64,000 bases of DNA, from NCBI RefSeq assembly GCF_021397715.1, contig NZ_CP090207.1:2852001-2916000 (forward strand), given 5' to 3'. The translations under genes were made by a program, and so were the position numbers. The DNA comes from Pantoea agglomerans. GTDB lineage: Bacteria; Pseudomonadota; Gammaproteobacteria; Enterobacterales; Enterobacteriaceae. Below the pieces are notes generated by a model. The model worked only from the letters and a program-made list of their open reading frames with translations. It was not told the DNA's origin and did not search any database. Below are positions 38,339 through 47,764 of this stretch, in pieces (position 1 is the stretch's first letter; each line of letters opens with the position of its first letter).

Positions 38339-39496
38339 ATGACCCTTTCCCCCGCCCTGCTTGAAGATGCCCTGCACTGGCGCCGCCAGCTCCATCGCCA
38401 GCCGGAATTAGGTTACCAGGAACATCACACCAGCGATCTTATTGCACGCGAACTTGAGCTGACCGGATTACAGGTATTTCGCGGTCTGGCAGGGACGGCC
38501 GTGATTGGCACGCTGGTCAATGGTTCCGGCCCGGTCATCGGGCTGCGTGCCGACATGGATGCGCTGCCGATCACCGAAAAAGGTGAGGTCGAATGGCGAT
38601 CCGCCACGCCGGGCGTGATGCACGCCTGCGGCCACGACGGTCACAGTGCCATTCTGCTGGCCGCTGCCCGACAGCTGGCGGCGACCCGCCAGTTCAGCGG
38701 CACGGTGCACTTTATTTTTCAGCCCGCCGAAGAGAATCTGGGCGGTGCGCGTAAAATGGTGGAGGAGGGACTGTTTCAGCGCTTCCCGATGGATGCGGTC
38801 TACGCCATGCATAACTGGCCGGGCCTGCCGCTCGGGTCGCTGGCGGTGAATCCTGGTGCGATGATGGCCTCGCTGGATTCGTTTGAGATCACCCTGCACG
38901 GCAAAAGTTGCCACGCGGCGATGCCGGAAAGCGGTGCCGATCCGATGGTGGTGGCGGCTGAGCTGATCCTGGCGCTGCAAACCATTCCGTCGCGCCGGCT
39001 GTCACCGCTCTCCTCGGCGGTGGTCAGCGTCACGCAGATCCACGGCGGTGAGGCGATTAACGTCATCCCGGAACAGATCGTGTTGCGCGGCACGGTTCGC
39101 TGCCTGCAACCGGCGGTACGCGACAAAGTCCGGACGCTGATCGATGAATTTGTGGCCACCCTGCCCCGCCCGTTCGGGGTGAGCGGCGAGACACACTGGT
39201 TACCTGGCTATCCGGTAACCGCCAACCATGCCGGTCCGGCGGAGCAGGTGCGCGCAGTGGCGCTGGCAACGCTGGGAGAAGAGCATGTTCACTGGCAGGT
39301 TAATCCCTCAATGGCTTCTGAGGATTTTGCCTGCATGATGGAAGCCTGTCCGGGCGCTTACTTCTGGCTCGGCGCCGACGGTGACACCCCGTCGGCGCCG
39401 CTGCATAATGCCCGCTACGACTTTAATGACGCGTTGCTGCCAATCGGCATTCGCTTCTGGCAGGATCTGGTGGAACAGGCGCTGCCAATCGCCTGA
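38339..39496 (+). CDS. M20-family amidohydrolase (hippurate hydrolase/IAA-amino-acid hydrolase type)
   Basis: Cytoplasmic metallo-amidohydrolase of 385 residues, releasing an acyl group from N-acyl amino acids. Metal motifs are HRQPELGYQE near residues 18-27, GLRADMDALPI, HACGHDGHSAILL near residues 97-109, FQPAEENLGGARKM and SMASEDFACM near the C-terminus. GGAG lies eleven bases before the ATG. It is on the hut strand but separated by a terminator and 150 bases, so it is probably independent. The exact substrate is unknown. Confidence 0.88.
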   Translation: MTLSPALLEDALHWRRQLHRQPELGYQEHHTSDLIARELELTGLQVFRGLAGTAVIGTLVNGSGPVIGLRADMDALPITEKGEVEWRSATPGVMHACGHDGHSAILLAAARQLAATRQFSGTVHFIFQPAEENLGGARKMVEEGLFQRFPMDAVYAMHNWPGLPLGSLAVNPGAMMASLDSFEITLHGKSCHAAMPESGADPMVVAAELILALQTIPSRRLSPLSSAVVSVTQIHGGEAINVIPEQIVLRGTVRCLQPAVRDKVRTLIDEFVATLPRPFGVSGETHWLPGYPVTANHAGPAEQVRAVALATLGEEHVHWQVNPSMASEDFACMMEACPGAYFWLGADGDTPSAPLHNARYDFNDALLPIGIRFWQDLVEQALPIA

Positions 39497-39497
39497 T

Positions 39498-40466
39498 TCA
39501 GTAACCGGCGGCGCGCAGCCGCTGGTCGGCCGCTTCCAGCGAGTCACATTCTCCGCTGGCGCGCAGGCAGCAGGCCAGCTGCAGCCGCAGCGCCTGCGGT
39601 ACCGGGCGCTGCTGATTAATCACCTGCTCTATCCAGGCGGCGGTCACCGCCGCTGTTTTATCCGCGGGTAACTCAACCTGGACCTCTGGCTGGCGCTCTA
39701 CCCACACTTCCGCTTCCGATCCCGCGCCGCGGATCACGCTGATCGCCGGGCAACGCTGCGGATTAGCATAAACCTCGCCCTCGGTACCATTCAGCAGCAG
39801 CGCAGGCGCATCAATATCGCTGAAGAACTTCGCCACCCGCGGCACATATTCCGGATGCGATACGCTCGACAGCCGCAGCGCCTCGCGTTCGCCAAACGGC
39901 GTCGCCAGTTTTGCCAGCGTATGCGCACTGTTACGCACTCCCATCCGCCAGCGCAGCGACAGCTGTTTCGCCATCGGCGGGCAGAGATGATCCACGGTAA
40001 TAAACGCCAGTTCGCCCGCATCGAGCTTTGCCTGCGCCTGTTCAGCGGTGGTGACCGGCATCACGCCCAGCGCAGCGAACACCGCTTCACTGGTGATGCG
40101 CGTCGCGTCGTCACTGACCCCATGCACCAGCACCGGAAAACCGAGCTTCACCAGCAGCAGCGCCAGCAACGGCGTCAGGTTGCCCTGTCGACGTGCGCCG
40201 TTATAGCTCGGAATTACCACTGGCATCGGCCGGCTGGCCGGGGCGTTCAGCCTCATCATCTTCGCCTGCATCGCCTGATAAAAACCGCGCATCTCCGCTT
40301 CGCCTTCACCCTTGATACGCAGCGCAATCAGAATGCCGCCCAGCTCCAGATCCGGCACTTCGCCCGCCAGCATCGCACTGTAAAGTGCCACGGCGGTGTC
40401 GAAATCGATGTCGCGGGCATGGTTTTTTCCGCGGCCGATCTCTTTAATAATTTTATTCAGTTCCAT
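39498..40466 (-). CDS. ybiB: YbiB, anthranilate phosphoribosyltransferase-like DNA-binding protein (TrpD2)
   Basis: TrpD2-type member of the glycosyltransferase 3/nucleoside phosphorylase superfamily; family members bind nucleic acid rather than make tryptophan. It has 322 residues: the N-terminal helical domain IIKEIGRGKNHARDIDFDTAVALYSAML, then PVVIPSYNGARRQGNLTPLLALLL in place of the PRPP loop, and HPEYVPRVAKFF. ATG at 40466 follows an in-frame GTG; GGA lies eight bases before it. It is adjacent to dinG as in E. coli. Confidence 0.9.
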   Translation of the reverse strand: MELNKIIKEIGRGKNHARDIDFDTAVALYSAMLAGEVPDLELGGILIALRIKGEGEAEMRGFYQAMQAKMMRLNAPASRPMPVVIPSYNGARRQGNLTPLLALLLVKLGFPVLVHGVSDDATRITSEAVFAALGVMPVTTAEQAQAKLDAGELAFITVDHLCPPMAKQLSLRWRMGVRNSAHTLAKLATPFGEREALRLSSVSHPEYVPRVAKFFSDIDAPALLLNGTEGEVYANPQRCPAISVIRGAGSEAEVWVERQPEVQVELPADKTAAVTAAWIEQVINQQRPVPQALRLQLACCLRASGECDSLEAADQRLRAAGY

Positions 40467-40495
40467 CACTCGCTTCCGGTTAAGTGTGCGGCGGT

Positions 40496-42664
40496 TCAGC
40501 GCCGCGTCGGACGTCGTTTACGCACGGTGCGCGTGGCGGCCGGTGCGGCCGGTATCGCTGCCGGCTCTGGCGGTTCGGGCTGCTCAATCGGGAAAATCGG
40601 CAACGCCGCCAGCAGTCGGCTGCCGTAGGCTTTGCTCAGCAGACGGCGATCATAGATAACAATTTCGCCATAACACTGATGGCTGCGAATCAGGCGTCCG
40701 ACCTGTTGAATCAGGGTAAACGAGGCGCTGGGTAAGCTCTGCACCTCAAACGGATAACGCTTCAGGCTCTTCAGCCATTCGCCTTCGGTTAAAATTACCG
40801 GACTGTCTACCGGCGGAAAAGCAATTTTATGAATATGCACCTGACTGAGCAGATCGCCTTTTAAATCGAGCCCTTCCGCGAACGATTGCAGGCCAATCAG
40901 AATGCTGGTCTCGCCTTTGCTCACCCGCTGACGATGCAGATCGACCAGTCGGCTACGCGGCTGATCGCCCTGCACCAGCATCGACAGGCGCAAATCGGGC
41001 AGGCAGGCGACAAACTGCTGCATCGCCCGGTTGCTGGCGAACAGCACCAGCACCCCTTTATGCTGCTTCAGGCTCATCTGCTGGCGGAAGAAGCCCGCCA
41101 TCTCAGCGATGTGCTCCGCTTCGTGGGTCATCAGCGGTTCGTAACGCATTTGCGGGATCACCAGCTTGCCCTGTTCAACGTGGTTGAACGGCGAGTCGAG
41201 CGCCACAAAACGGTCGCCCGCTTTTTCATTCAGCCCCGACATCTCCTGCAGGCGATTAAAACTGTTGAGCGAGCGCAGCGTGGCGGAGGTAACCACCACA
41301 TGCGGAATCTTCCGCCACAGCATTTTCTCCAGCTGATCGCTGACGCGAATCCCGGCGCAGTGAAACAGCAGGTGCGCCTGCCCTTCGCGCAGTTCGCGGG
41401 TGATCCATTTCGACACAGGTGCGCCGGAGGCTTTCTCCATTGCCGCCAGTCGCCATAGCTTACTGACCGATTCAAACCAGCCGAACTGACGGTTCAGCTG
41501 CAGCAGATTACGGTGCAGCCGCACCACATCAACCTTGCCGGTCTGCTCGCTCAGGGCGTTAATCAGGCCTTCGCTCAGGCCCCGCAGCGCATCGCTGAGT
41601 TTGAACAACCGGGCGCACAGGTCCAGCAGCTCCTGCGGCAACGCACCCAAAACAAAACGGTATTCGCCCGGCTGATTGTGCGGCGGCAACAGCGGATTGA
41701 GCGCCTGGCTGATGATGGTCAGCAGCTCACGCAGCTCCTCGCAGTGCGCTTTCAGCCGCTCCGGATTGGCCAGCGGCGGCGGCGATTTTGGCCGCATCTG
41801 GGTCATGATGCTCTCTACCAGCTTGATGAACAGATCCAGCTGCAGGCTGCTCCAGCCTGGGGTGATATCGGCGCTCATCTCCAGCGCGTCCCGCGCCACT
41901 TCCGGCAGATGATGGCCTTCATCCAGCACCAGCATCAGATTCTTCGCCGGCGGCAGCACCGATTCGTTTTCCATCGCCGCCATCACCAGCGCATGATTGG
42001 CTACCACCACATCGACCTGCTCGATTTCACGCCGCGCCACAAAAAACGGGCATTCGCGATACCAGCGGCAGTGAGCGCCGAGGCAGCTGGCTTTGTCGGT
42101 GGAGAGCCGCTGCCACAGGCTGTCGCTGACGTTCTCCTCGCTGTGATCGCGCAGGCCGTCCCACTGATAGCGGTCCAGCGCTTTCTGCAACCGGCCGCAC
42201 TGCGTCTGCTCCTCTTTGGTGCTGCTGATGGCGTCATCATCCAGGTAGAGCAGCAGATCGCCCTGCTGATCGTCGTCAGCCGCCAGCGCCGCCAGATTGC
42301 GCGGACAGACATAGCGGCCGCGACCAAAGGCGGCGGTAAAAGTGAGATCGGGAATGATTTTTTTCAGCAGCGGCAGATCTTTGGTGAAGATTTGATCCTG
42401 CAGCGCGACGTTGGCGGTGCTGATCACCAGCCGTTTTTCCTGAGCGCGGCTGGCTGCAATACCGGGGATCAGATAAGAAAGGGTTTTTCCCACGCCGGTT
42501 GGCGCTTCCACCGCCAGATGGCGCGCATCATCGCCCGCCAGACATTTTGCCACTTCGGCAATCATCTGCCGCTGGGCGGCGCGCGGAATGAAATCGGGCA
42601 CCTGCTGCTGCAGCGCTTTATACCACTGCGCTATCTGGCTTTTTACTGCTGCTGTCAGGGCCAT
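40496..42664 (-). CDS. dinG: DinG, SOS-induced iron-sulfur 5'-3' DNA helicase
   Basis: XPD-like superfamily-2 helicase that removes R-loops and helps DNA repair. It has 722 residues. Walker A is APTGVGKTLSYLIPG near residues 48-62. The 4Fe-4S cysteines lie in RYVCPRN, ASCLGAHC and RECPFF. The DEAH-like box is LDEGHHLP, and motif VI is LIQQVGRLIRSH. The C-terminus is Arg/Lys-rich. ATG at 42664 matches E. coli DinG (MALTAA); the frame is open five codons further. A LexA box lies about 30 bases upstream. Confidence 0.96.
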   Translation of the reverse strand: MALTAAVKSQIAQWYKALQQQVPDFIPRAAQRQMIAEVAKCLAGDDARHLAVEAPTGVGKTLSYLIPGIAASRAQEKRLVISTANVALQDQIFTKDLPLLKKIIPDLTFTAAFGRGRYVCPRNLAALAADDDQQGDLLLYLDDDAISSTKEEQTQCGRLQKALDRYQWDGLRDHSEENVSDSLWQRLSTDKASCLGAHCRWYRECPFFVARREIEQVDVVVANHALVMAAMENESVLPPAKNLMLVLDEGHHLPEVARDALEMSADITPGWSSLQLDLFIKLVESIMTQMRPKSPPPLANPERLKAHCEELRELLTIISQALNPLLPPHNQPGEYRFVLGALPQELLDLCARLFKLSDALRGLSEGLINALSEQTGKVDVVRLHRNLLQLNRQFGWFESVSKLWRLAAMEKASGAPVSKWITRELREGQAHLLFHCAGIRVSDQLEKMLWRKIPHVVVTSATLRSLNSFNRLQEMSGLNEKAGDRFVALDSPFNHVEQGKLVIPQMRYEPLMTHEAEHIAEMAGFFRQQMSLKQHKGVLVLFASNRAMQQFVACLPDLRLSMLVQGDQPRSRLVDLHRQRVSKGETSILIGLQSFAEGLDLKGDLLSQVHIHKIAFPPVDSPVILTEGEWLKSLKRYPFEVQSLPSASFTLIQQVGRLIRSHQCYGEIVIYDRRLLSKAYGSRLLAALPIFPIEQPEPPEPAAIPAAPAATRTVRKRRPTRR

Positions 42665-42691
42665 TTTGTTTGTTACCACACCATAAAAATT

Positions 42692-42711
42692 GCCTGTATT
42701 TTTACACAGTA
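42692..42711. promoter_or_regulatory. LexA box of dinG
   Basis: CTGT-N8-ACAG (42694-42709) with an AT-rich centre, about 30 bases before the dinG start. This is the core LexA consensus. Confidence 0.85.
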
Positions 42712-42789
42712 TGCTGACGACGTCAGCTTTCAGGCAGATTTTTTCGTCTGCGGTTCCAAATCCCGTCTCTTATTGTATTCGGTGCCGGA

Positions 42790-43308
42790 TCAGCTCAGCA
42801 CTTTAAACATGTAGGTCGTCGCATCCAGCTCGCCGGTGGTGGATTCGGCATAAAAGGGTATCGAGCCGGCGACCTGCCAGTCGAGCGAACGGTAGAGATC
42901 GCTGGCGACATCGCCGCTGCGCGTATCCAGCACCAGCAGCGTTTTCCCCATCTGCCGCGCCCGCTGTTCCGCCTGCTGCATCAGCTGACGGGCAATCCCC
43001 TGGCGGCGCGCCCGCGGGTGGACCAGCAGTTTGCTGATCTCCGCCCGATGACGGCCGTTGGGCATTGCGCTGTTGTTAATCATCACCGTCGCCACGATCG
43101 CGCCGTGCTGACACGCCACCCACAGTTCGTCATTGCCGCTTGCCAGGCTGTAGATCCGATTCTGCCAGAAACGCAGGATCGCCTGCTGATCGGCAGCATC
43201 AATAAATCCGACGCTGGCCCCCTGCGCGACGCAGCCCTGCAGCACGTCACAAAGTTCGGATAAGCGCTGCTGCGCCTGCGTCGCGCTGAGCATCTGATAG
43301 TCGATCAT
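42790..43308 (-). CDS. GNAT-family N-acetyltransferase
   Basis: The 172-residue acetyl-CoA-dependent N-acetyltransferase. The acetyl-CoA loop is ISKLLVHPRARRQGIARQLMQQAE near residues 90-113 (R/Q-x-x-G-I/A). TLLVLDTRSGDVASDLYRSLDWQ follows and the C-terminus ends TTYMFKVLS. Its ATG overlaps the stop of the XRE-cupin gene by four bases. The regulator's partner may therefore be this enzyme. The acetylated substrate is unknown. Confidence 0.88.
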   Translation of the reverse strand: MIDYQMLSATQAQQRLSELCDVLQGCVAQGASVGFIDAADQQAILRFWQNRIYSLASGNDELWVACQHGAIVATVMINNSAMPNGRHRAEISKLLVHPRARRQGIARQLMQQAEQRARQMGKTLLVLDTRSGDVASDLYRSLDWQVAGSIPFYAESTTGELDATTYMFKVLS

Positions 43309-43868
43309 GGTTTTGCCACCACCAGTAAATAGCGCGCGCCCTCGGTCAGGTGCGCTTCAAAGGCCGATTTGCCAGTCAGATGAAAGCGTAAACAGTCGCC
43401 CGGACGTAAGGTCCACTGCTGGTCTGCCATGCTGACGGTCAGGCCGCCTTCACGTAGCCAGATGTGCTGCTCCATACTCTGTATCGGCGGGGCGTCATAA
43501 TCGATACGCGCACCGGGCCGTAATTTGCCCTCCACCAATTCGCATCTAAAATGAGTAACAGGCGGTGACACATTTCGCCGGTGGAATCCACTGGCTTCAT
43601 CACTCCATACCGGCTGCTGCTCATACGGGATCAGCAGCTTCGCATCCTCCTCCACTTCACTCAGCAGGCGCGACATCGTTAATCCGTAGGCTACACACAG
43701 GCGATTAAGCAATGCGGCAGTGGGGCTGGTCTCGCTTCGCTCAATGCGTGATAATGAGGCACGGCTGATCCCGGTAGCGATTGCAAGCTCATCCAGCGAC
43801 CAGCCACGTTGCAGACGTAATTCCGCGAGTCGCGCTGCCAGGCGTTGTTCGGTGTTCAGGTCCGACAT
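43305..43868 (-). CDS. XRE-cupin transcriptional regulator
   Basis: The 187 residues have an N-terminal helix-turn-helix (RLAELRLQRGWSLDELAIATGISRASLSRIERSETSP, residues 12-46) and a C-terminal cupin sensor (MEQHIWLREGGLTVSMADQQWTLRPGDCLRFHLTG). AAGG is five bases before the ATG. It forms an operon with the GNAT gene. An inverted repeat TCTCATA...TATGAGA (43876-43909) directly upstream is a candidate operator. Confidence 0.88.
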   Translation of the reverse strand: MSDLNTEQRLAARLAELRLQRGWSLDELAIATGISRASLSRIERSETSPTAALLNRLCVAYGLTMSRLLSEVEEDAKLLIPYEQQPVWSDEASGFHRRNVSPPVTHFRCELVEGKLRPGARIDYDAPPIQSMEQHIWLREGGLTVSMADQQWTLRPGDCLRFHLTGKSAFEAHLTEGARYLLVVAKP

Positions 43869-43935
43869 AGTACCTTCTCATAATTGGGAATAATTTCTCT
43901 TATATGAGATATAGCTGAGAAAAGGCGCAGCGGTC

Positions 43936-43968
43936 AAGTTGTACATTCAAAAATGTATTGTACAACTT
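43936..43968. promoter_or_regulatory. Likely MlrA binding site upstream of mlrA
   Basis: Perfect 10-bp inverted repeat AAGTTGTACA-N13-TGTACAACTT, centred about 67 bases before the mlrA start. The E. coli MlrA site is reported as AAAATTGTACA-N12-TGTACAATTTT, so this is close in both arms and spacing. Confidence 0.65.
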
Positions 43969-44018
43969 AGTTTGCTTCGTTATGGTAATTCCACTCAGAT
44001 CAGTATAAAGAGGAATTT

Positions 44019-44753
44019 ATGACCCTATACAGTATCGGTGACGTCGCCGAGCGCTGTGGCATAAACCCAGTGACATTGCGCGCCTGGCAAAGACGTTATG
44101 GCTTACTGAAGCCGCAACGGACCGAAGGTGGGCATCGTCAGTTTGATGAAGAAGATGTTCAGCGTATTGAAGAGATCATGCGCTGGATCGAGAGCGGCGT
44201 GCCGGTCGGCAAAGTTAAAGCGCTGCTGGAAGGGGGTGATGTCGATGCGCATGATGGCTGGACCACCCTGCAGGATGAACTCATCAGTGTGTTACGCCAT
44301 GTCAGACCCGCCAAACTGCGTAACAAAATTGCGGCTATCGGTCGCGAACATCCGATCGATGCGCTGATTGACCACGTTTTTATGCCGGTGCGTCAGAAGC
44401 TCAGTCTTGATCAAAACACCGCCCGTACCATGTGCAGCCTGCTGGATGGCTTGCTGATCGATTATGTGGCGTTCTGCCTGACCGCCAGCCGTAAAAAAGC
44501 GGGCAAAGATGCCCTGATTATCGGCTGGGGCATTGATGACCGCACCCGCATCTGGCTGGAAGGCTGGCGCCTGTCGCAGCACGGCTGGCGGATCGATGTG
44601 CTGGCTGAACCGCTCGACGTTCCGCGCCCGGAGCTGTTTCCTGGCATGAATATGTTTGTGTTTACCGGAAAAAAACTGACCCGTCGTCAGCAGGAACAGC
44701 TGTCGCACTGGCAGGAACAGGGTTACGCCGTGCGGTTGCACGAAACACCCTGA
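44019..44753 (+). CDS. mlrA: MlrA, MerR-family activator of curli/csgD
   Basis: MerR-like regulator that with sigma-S controls csgD and biofilm formation in E. coli. It has 244 residues. The N-terminal wing helix [39 protein letters not shown] (residues 4-42) is almost identical to E. coli MlrA. The C-terminal part retains [16 protein letters not shown] and [22 protein letters not shown]. There are no metal cysteines. It lies beside yohO and yehWXYZ as in E. coli. This could also be called YcgE-like, but the match and synteny favour MlrA. Confidence 0.92.
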   Translation: MTLYSIGDVAERCGINPVTLRAWQRRYGLLKPQRTEGGHRQFDEEDVQRIEEIMRWIESGVPVGKVKALLEGGDVDAHDGWTTLQDELISVLRHVRPAKLRNKIAAIGREHPIDALIDHVFMPVRQKLSLDQNTARTMCSLLDGLLIDYVAFCLTASRKKAGKDALIIGWGIDDRTRIWLEGWRLSQHGWRIDVLAEPLDVPRPELFPGMNMFVFTGKKLTRRQQEQLSHWQEQGYAVRLHETP

Positions 44754-44838
44754 TGACAAAAACGCACGCTGGGCACTTTGCCTGCTGCCTTGCGCGCGCT
44801 ATCATTCCCGCCTCATTACAACGCGCTCAGGTTTTCCC

Positions 44839-44946
44839 ATGAACTGGAAAAAAACATTCTTCGCTACGCTGTTTTTCATTATGGCGGCTGGCGGTACCAG
44901 CGGTCTGATGCTGGTCGGTTACTCTCTCATTGTGCACTCACGCTAA
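44839..44946 (+). CDS. yohO: YohO-like small membrane protein (35 residues)
   Basis: A 35-residue protein: two-Lys N-terminus (MNWKKTFF), one hydrophobic helix ([20 protein letters not shown]) and a short tail. It equals E. coli YohO in length and shows its GG-GVML-GY pattern (here GG...GLMLVGY). It sits between mlrA and yehW, exactly where yohO lies in E. coli. AGG is eight bases before the ATG. Its 3' 20 bases overlap the end of yehW on the other strand. Function is unknown. Confidence 0.82.
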   Translation: MNWKKTFFATLFFIMAAGGTSGLMLVGYSLIVHSR

Positions 44947-45658
44947 ACCACCGTTGCAGGCGCTCGAACAGGCGATCGCTGACAATCGCCAGCAGCGCCA
45001 CCAGTAACGCCCCCTGAATCACATACGCGGTATTAAATCCGCTTAAACCGATGATCACCGGTGAGCCCAGGCTTTTTGCCCCGACCGTCGAGGCGATAGC
45101 GGCTGTGCCGATGTTGATGATCACCGAGGTGCGGATACCGGCGATAATCACCGGCGCAGCCAGCGCCAGCTCAATCTGCCACAGACGCTGCCATGCGCTC
45201 ATCCCGACGCCTTCGGCAATCTCCCGGCTGCTGGCAGGGACGCTGTCGATGCCCGCCAGCGTGCCCTGTAAGATTGGCAACAAGCCATAGAGCAGCAGCG
45301 CCACCACCGCTGGCCAGGCACCAAATCCCATCACCGGCACCGCAATCGCTAATACCGCCACCGGCGGGATGGTTTGTCCGGCCGCCACCAGCGTTTCCAT
45401 TAACGGACGAAACGCCCGACCGGCTTGCCGGGTGACCAGAACCCCACTCCCGACGCCAATCACCATCGCCAGCAGACTCGCGGTGATCACCAGAAACAGG
45501 TGCGCCAGCGTCAGCTGCCAGAATGTCTCCTGCTGGTAAAGCGGCCGGGCCAGCTCCGGGAACCAGTGATGAAACAGCGGCCCGCTGTAGGGCATCAGCG
45601 TCAGCAGCGCGCCATACAGCAGCACCAGCCACAACAGCGGATCGGTCAGCCAGCGCAT
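44927..45658 (-). CDS. yehW: YehW, osmoprotectant ABC transporter permease
   Basis: Permease of the YehZYXW (OsmU-like) glycine-betaine importer. It has 243 residues with about six hydrophobic segments. [21 protein letters not shown] and [45 protein letters not shown] (the EAA loop) identify the ProW/OpuCB family. Its start overlaps yehX by 13 bases. Last gene of the operon. Confidence 0.93.
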   Translation of the reverse strand: MRWLTDPLLWLVLLYGALLTLMPYSGPLFHHWFPELARPLYQQETFWQLTLAHLFLVITASLLAMVIGVGSGVLVTRQAGRAFRPLMETLVAAGQTIPPVAVLAIAVPVMGFGAWPAVVALLLYGLLPILQGTLAGIDSVPASSREIAEGVGMSAWQRLWQIELALAAPVIIAGIRTSVIINIGTAAIASTVGAKSLGSPVIIGLSGFNTAYVIQGALLVALLAIVSDRLFERLQRWFSVSAQ

Positions 45659-46593
45659 GCGGTCTCCTCGCGCAGCGTCAGCAGATCGTTGAAGTAGAGC
45701 ACGCCCAGCGGCTGTTGCTGTTCATCGATCACCGGCAGTTTGTCGGTGCGCCGGGTAATAAACTGCGACAGCGCTTCACGCAGCGTCAGCCCGGCGGCGA
45801 TCGGTTCGCCCGTCAGCCATTCGCCCCGTCGCACCGCATCACCGACCTGCCCCAGCGCCAGCAGCCGCACGCCCATTTCGCTGCGGCCAAAGAAGTCCCG
45901 CACAAAATCATTTTTCGGCTGGGTCAGCAGCTCAGCGGGTTTACCCTGCTGGACGATCTCACCGTTATCCATCAGCACAAGGCGATCGGCCAGCGTCAGC
46001 GCTTCATCAATGTCATGCGTCACCAGCACGATGGTGCGGCCCGACAGCCGGTGAATACGCAGCATCTCCTGTTGCAGCGCGCCGCGGGTCACCGGATCGA
46101 GCGCGCCAAAGGGTTCATCCATCAGCAATACCTCCGGATCGGCCGCCAGCGCGCGCGCCACGCCCACCCGCTGCTGCTGTCCGCCGGACAGCTGATGCGG
46201 ATAACGATTCAGCAGCTGCGGGTCAAGATTCAGCAGTGCCAGTAACGCCGCTATCCGCTGCGTAACCTGCTGTTTTGACCAGCCGAGCAGCGCCGGGACC
46301 GTGGCGATATTTTTCTGCACCGTCCAGTGCGGAAACAGGCCGATGGACTGAATGGCATAGCCCATCCGTCGCCGCAGGTCACGGGCATCAAGCTGGCGAA
46401 TCGACTCACCGGCGAAACGGATCTCGCCGCTGTCGAACTCCACCAGTCGGTTGATCATCTTCAGGGTGGTCGATTTACCGGAACCGGAGGTGCCGAGCAG
46501 CACGCAGAACTCCCCTTCCGCCACCGTCAGGGAGAGATCGCTGACCGCCGCTTTGCCGTTGAAGGCGCGCGAAACGCCCTTAAATTCAATCAT
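45646..46593 (-). CDS. yehX: YehX, osmoprotectant ABC transporter ATP-binding protein
   Basis: ATPase of 315 residues. Walker [10 protein letters not shown] lies near residues 34-42, signature [15 protein letters not shown], Walker [14 protein letters not shown] and switch [10 protein letters not shown]. The C-terminus contains a CBS-like region ([26 protein letters not shown]), common in OpuA-type ATPases for osmotic sensing. It overlaps yehY by eight bases and yehW by 13. Confidence 0.94.
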   Translation of the reverse strand: MIEFKGVSRAFNGKAAVSDLSLTVAEGEFCVLLGTSGSGKSTTLKMINRLVEFDSGEIRFAGESIRQLDARDLRRRMGYAIQSIGLFPHWTVQKNIATVPALLGWSKQQVTQRIAALLALLNLDPQLLNRYPHQLSGGQQQRVGVARALAADPEVLLMDEPFGALDPVTRGALQQEMLRIHRLSGRTIVLVTHDIDEALTLADRLVLMDNGEIVQQGKPAELLTQPKNDFVRDFFGRSEMGVRLLALGQVGDAVRRGEWLTGEPIAAGLTLREALSQFITRRTDKLPVIDEQQQPLGVLYFNDLLTLREETACAG

Positions 46594-47761
46594 CTTTTTT
46601 CTCCAGCAGTGAGATCAGCAGGCGGAACAGGGCATCGACGGTGACCGCCAGCGCAATCACCGGGATCACGCCCAGCAGCACCAGATCCAGCGCGCTGCTC
46701 AGCAGGCCCTGAAAAATAATTGCGCCAAAGCCACCCGCGCCAATCAGCGCCGCCACTACCGCCATGCCCAGGGTTTGCACCACCACCACCCGCAGACCTG
46801 CCAGCCACACCGGCAGTGCCAGCGGCACATCGACCGCCATAAACTGCTGCCAGCCGCTCATGCCGACGCCGCGCGCGCTTTCACGTACCTCCTGCGGGAC
46901 CTGTTGCAGCCCGACCACCACGCTGCGCACCAGCGGCAGTAAGGCGTACAGCACCAGCGCGATCAGGGCCGGTGCCATGCCGATGCCACTGATCCCCCAG
47001 TCGCCCAGCCACGGAAAACGCAGTGCCAGTCCCGCCAGCGGAGCAATCAGCAGGCCAAACAGCGCCACCGACGGCACCGTCTGGATCACATTCAGCACGC
47101 CAAACACCGCGCTCTGCCAGCGAGGCTGCCGGAACAGCAGAATACCCAGCGGCAGCGCAATAAGTAGCGCAGGCAGAACGGTACCGGCCAGCAACGTCAG
47201 ATGACGCACCAGCGCGGCGTCAAACACCGCCTGGCGATTGGCATACTCTTTCAGCAGGGAGAGATCGTTAAGCTGGCCGCTGAACAGCAGCAACAGCGGC
47301 AGCAGCCACACCTGCAGGTTAAGCAGCAGCTGTGCCAGCCGGTGGCGGGTCAGTTGCCGCACGGTGTCGGTAATCAGCAGCAGCAGCAGCGCCCCGCTGC
47401 ACCACAGGCCGCTGGCAAAGCTGGTGCGCGCCAGCCGGCTGCCGTGCTGGCTGAGCAGCGTCGCCTGATTGCCACTCAGCCAGATCATTGCCGCCAGCAT
47501 CAGTTCAGCCGACAACAGCGCCAGACTAAGGCTGATGCGCGACGGCGCAAACCACAGCAGCAGCCACAATACCGCCAGAGGCGGCAGCACTACTGCCGAC
47601 TGACTGATCTGCCAGCCCATCAGCGGCTCGCCTGCCACCAGCCGATTCGGCGCAAAGGTCAGAAAGGGCAGCGCCACCAGCGACAGGCTGAGCAGCACCA
47701 GCAGCAACAGCGCAACGGGTTGCTGACCGGGACGTCGTATCGCTTCCCGCGATATCCGCAT
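46586..47761 (-). CDS. yehY: YehY, osmoprotectant ABC transporter permease
   Basis: Longer permease of the YehZYXW importer, 391 residues. An extra N-terminal region of several hydrophobic segments precedes the usual permease core: [18 protein letters not shown] and [36 protein letters not shown] (EAA loop). It starts three bases after osmF ends. Confidence 0.93.
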   Translation of the reverse strand: MRISREAIRRPGQQPVALLLLVLLSLSLVALPFLTFAPNRLVAGEPLMGWQISQSAVVLPPLAVLWLLLWFAPSRISLSLALLSAELMLAAMIWLSGNQATLLSQHGSRLARTSFASGLWCSGALLLLLITDTVRQLTRHRLAQLLLNLQVWLLPLLLLFSGQLNDLSLLKEYANRQAVFDAALVRHLTLLAGTVLPALLIALPLGILLFRQPRWQSAVFGVLNVIQTVPSVALFGLLIAPLAGLALRFPWLGDWGISGIGMAPALIALVLYALLPLVRSVVVGLQQVPQEVRESARGVGMSGWQQFMAVDVPLALPVWLAGLRVVVVQTLGMAVVAALIGAGGFGAIIFQGLLSSALDLVLLGVIPVIALAVTVDALFRLLISLLEKKDD

Positions 47762-47764
47762 CGG

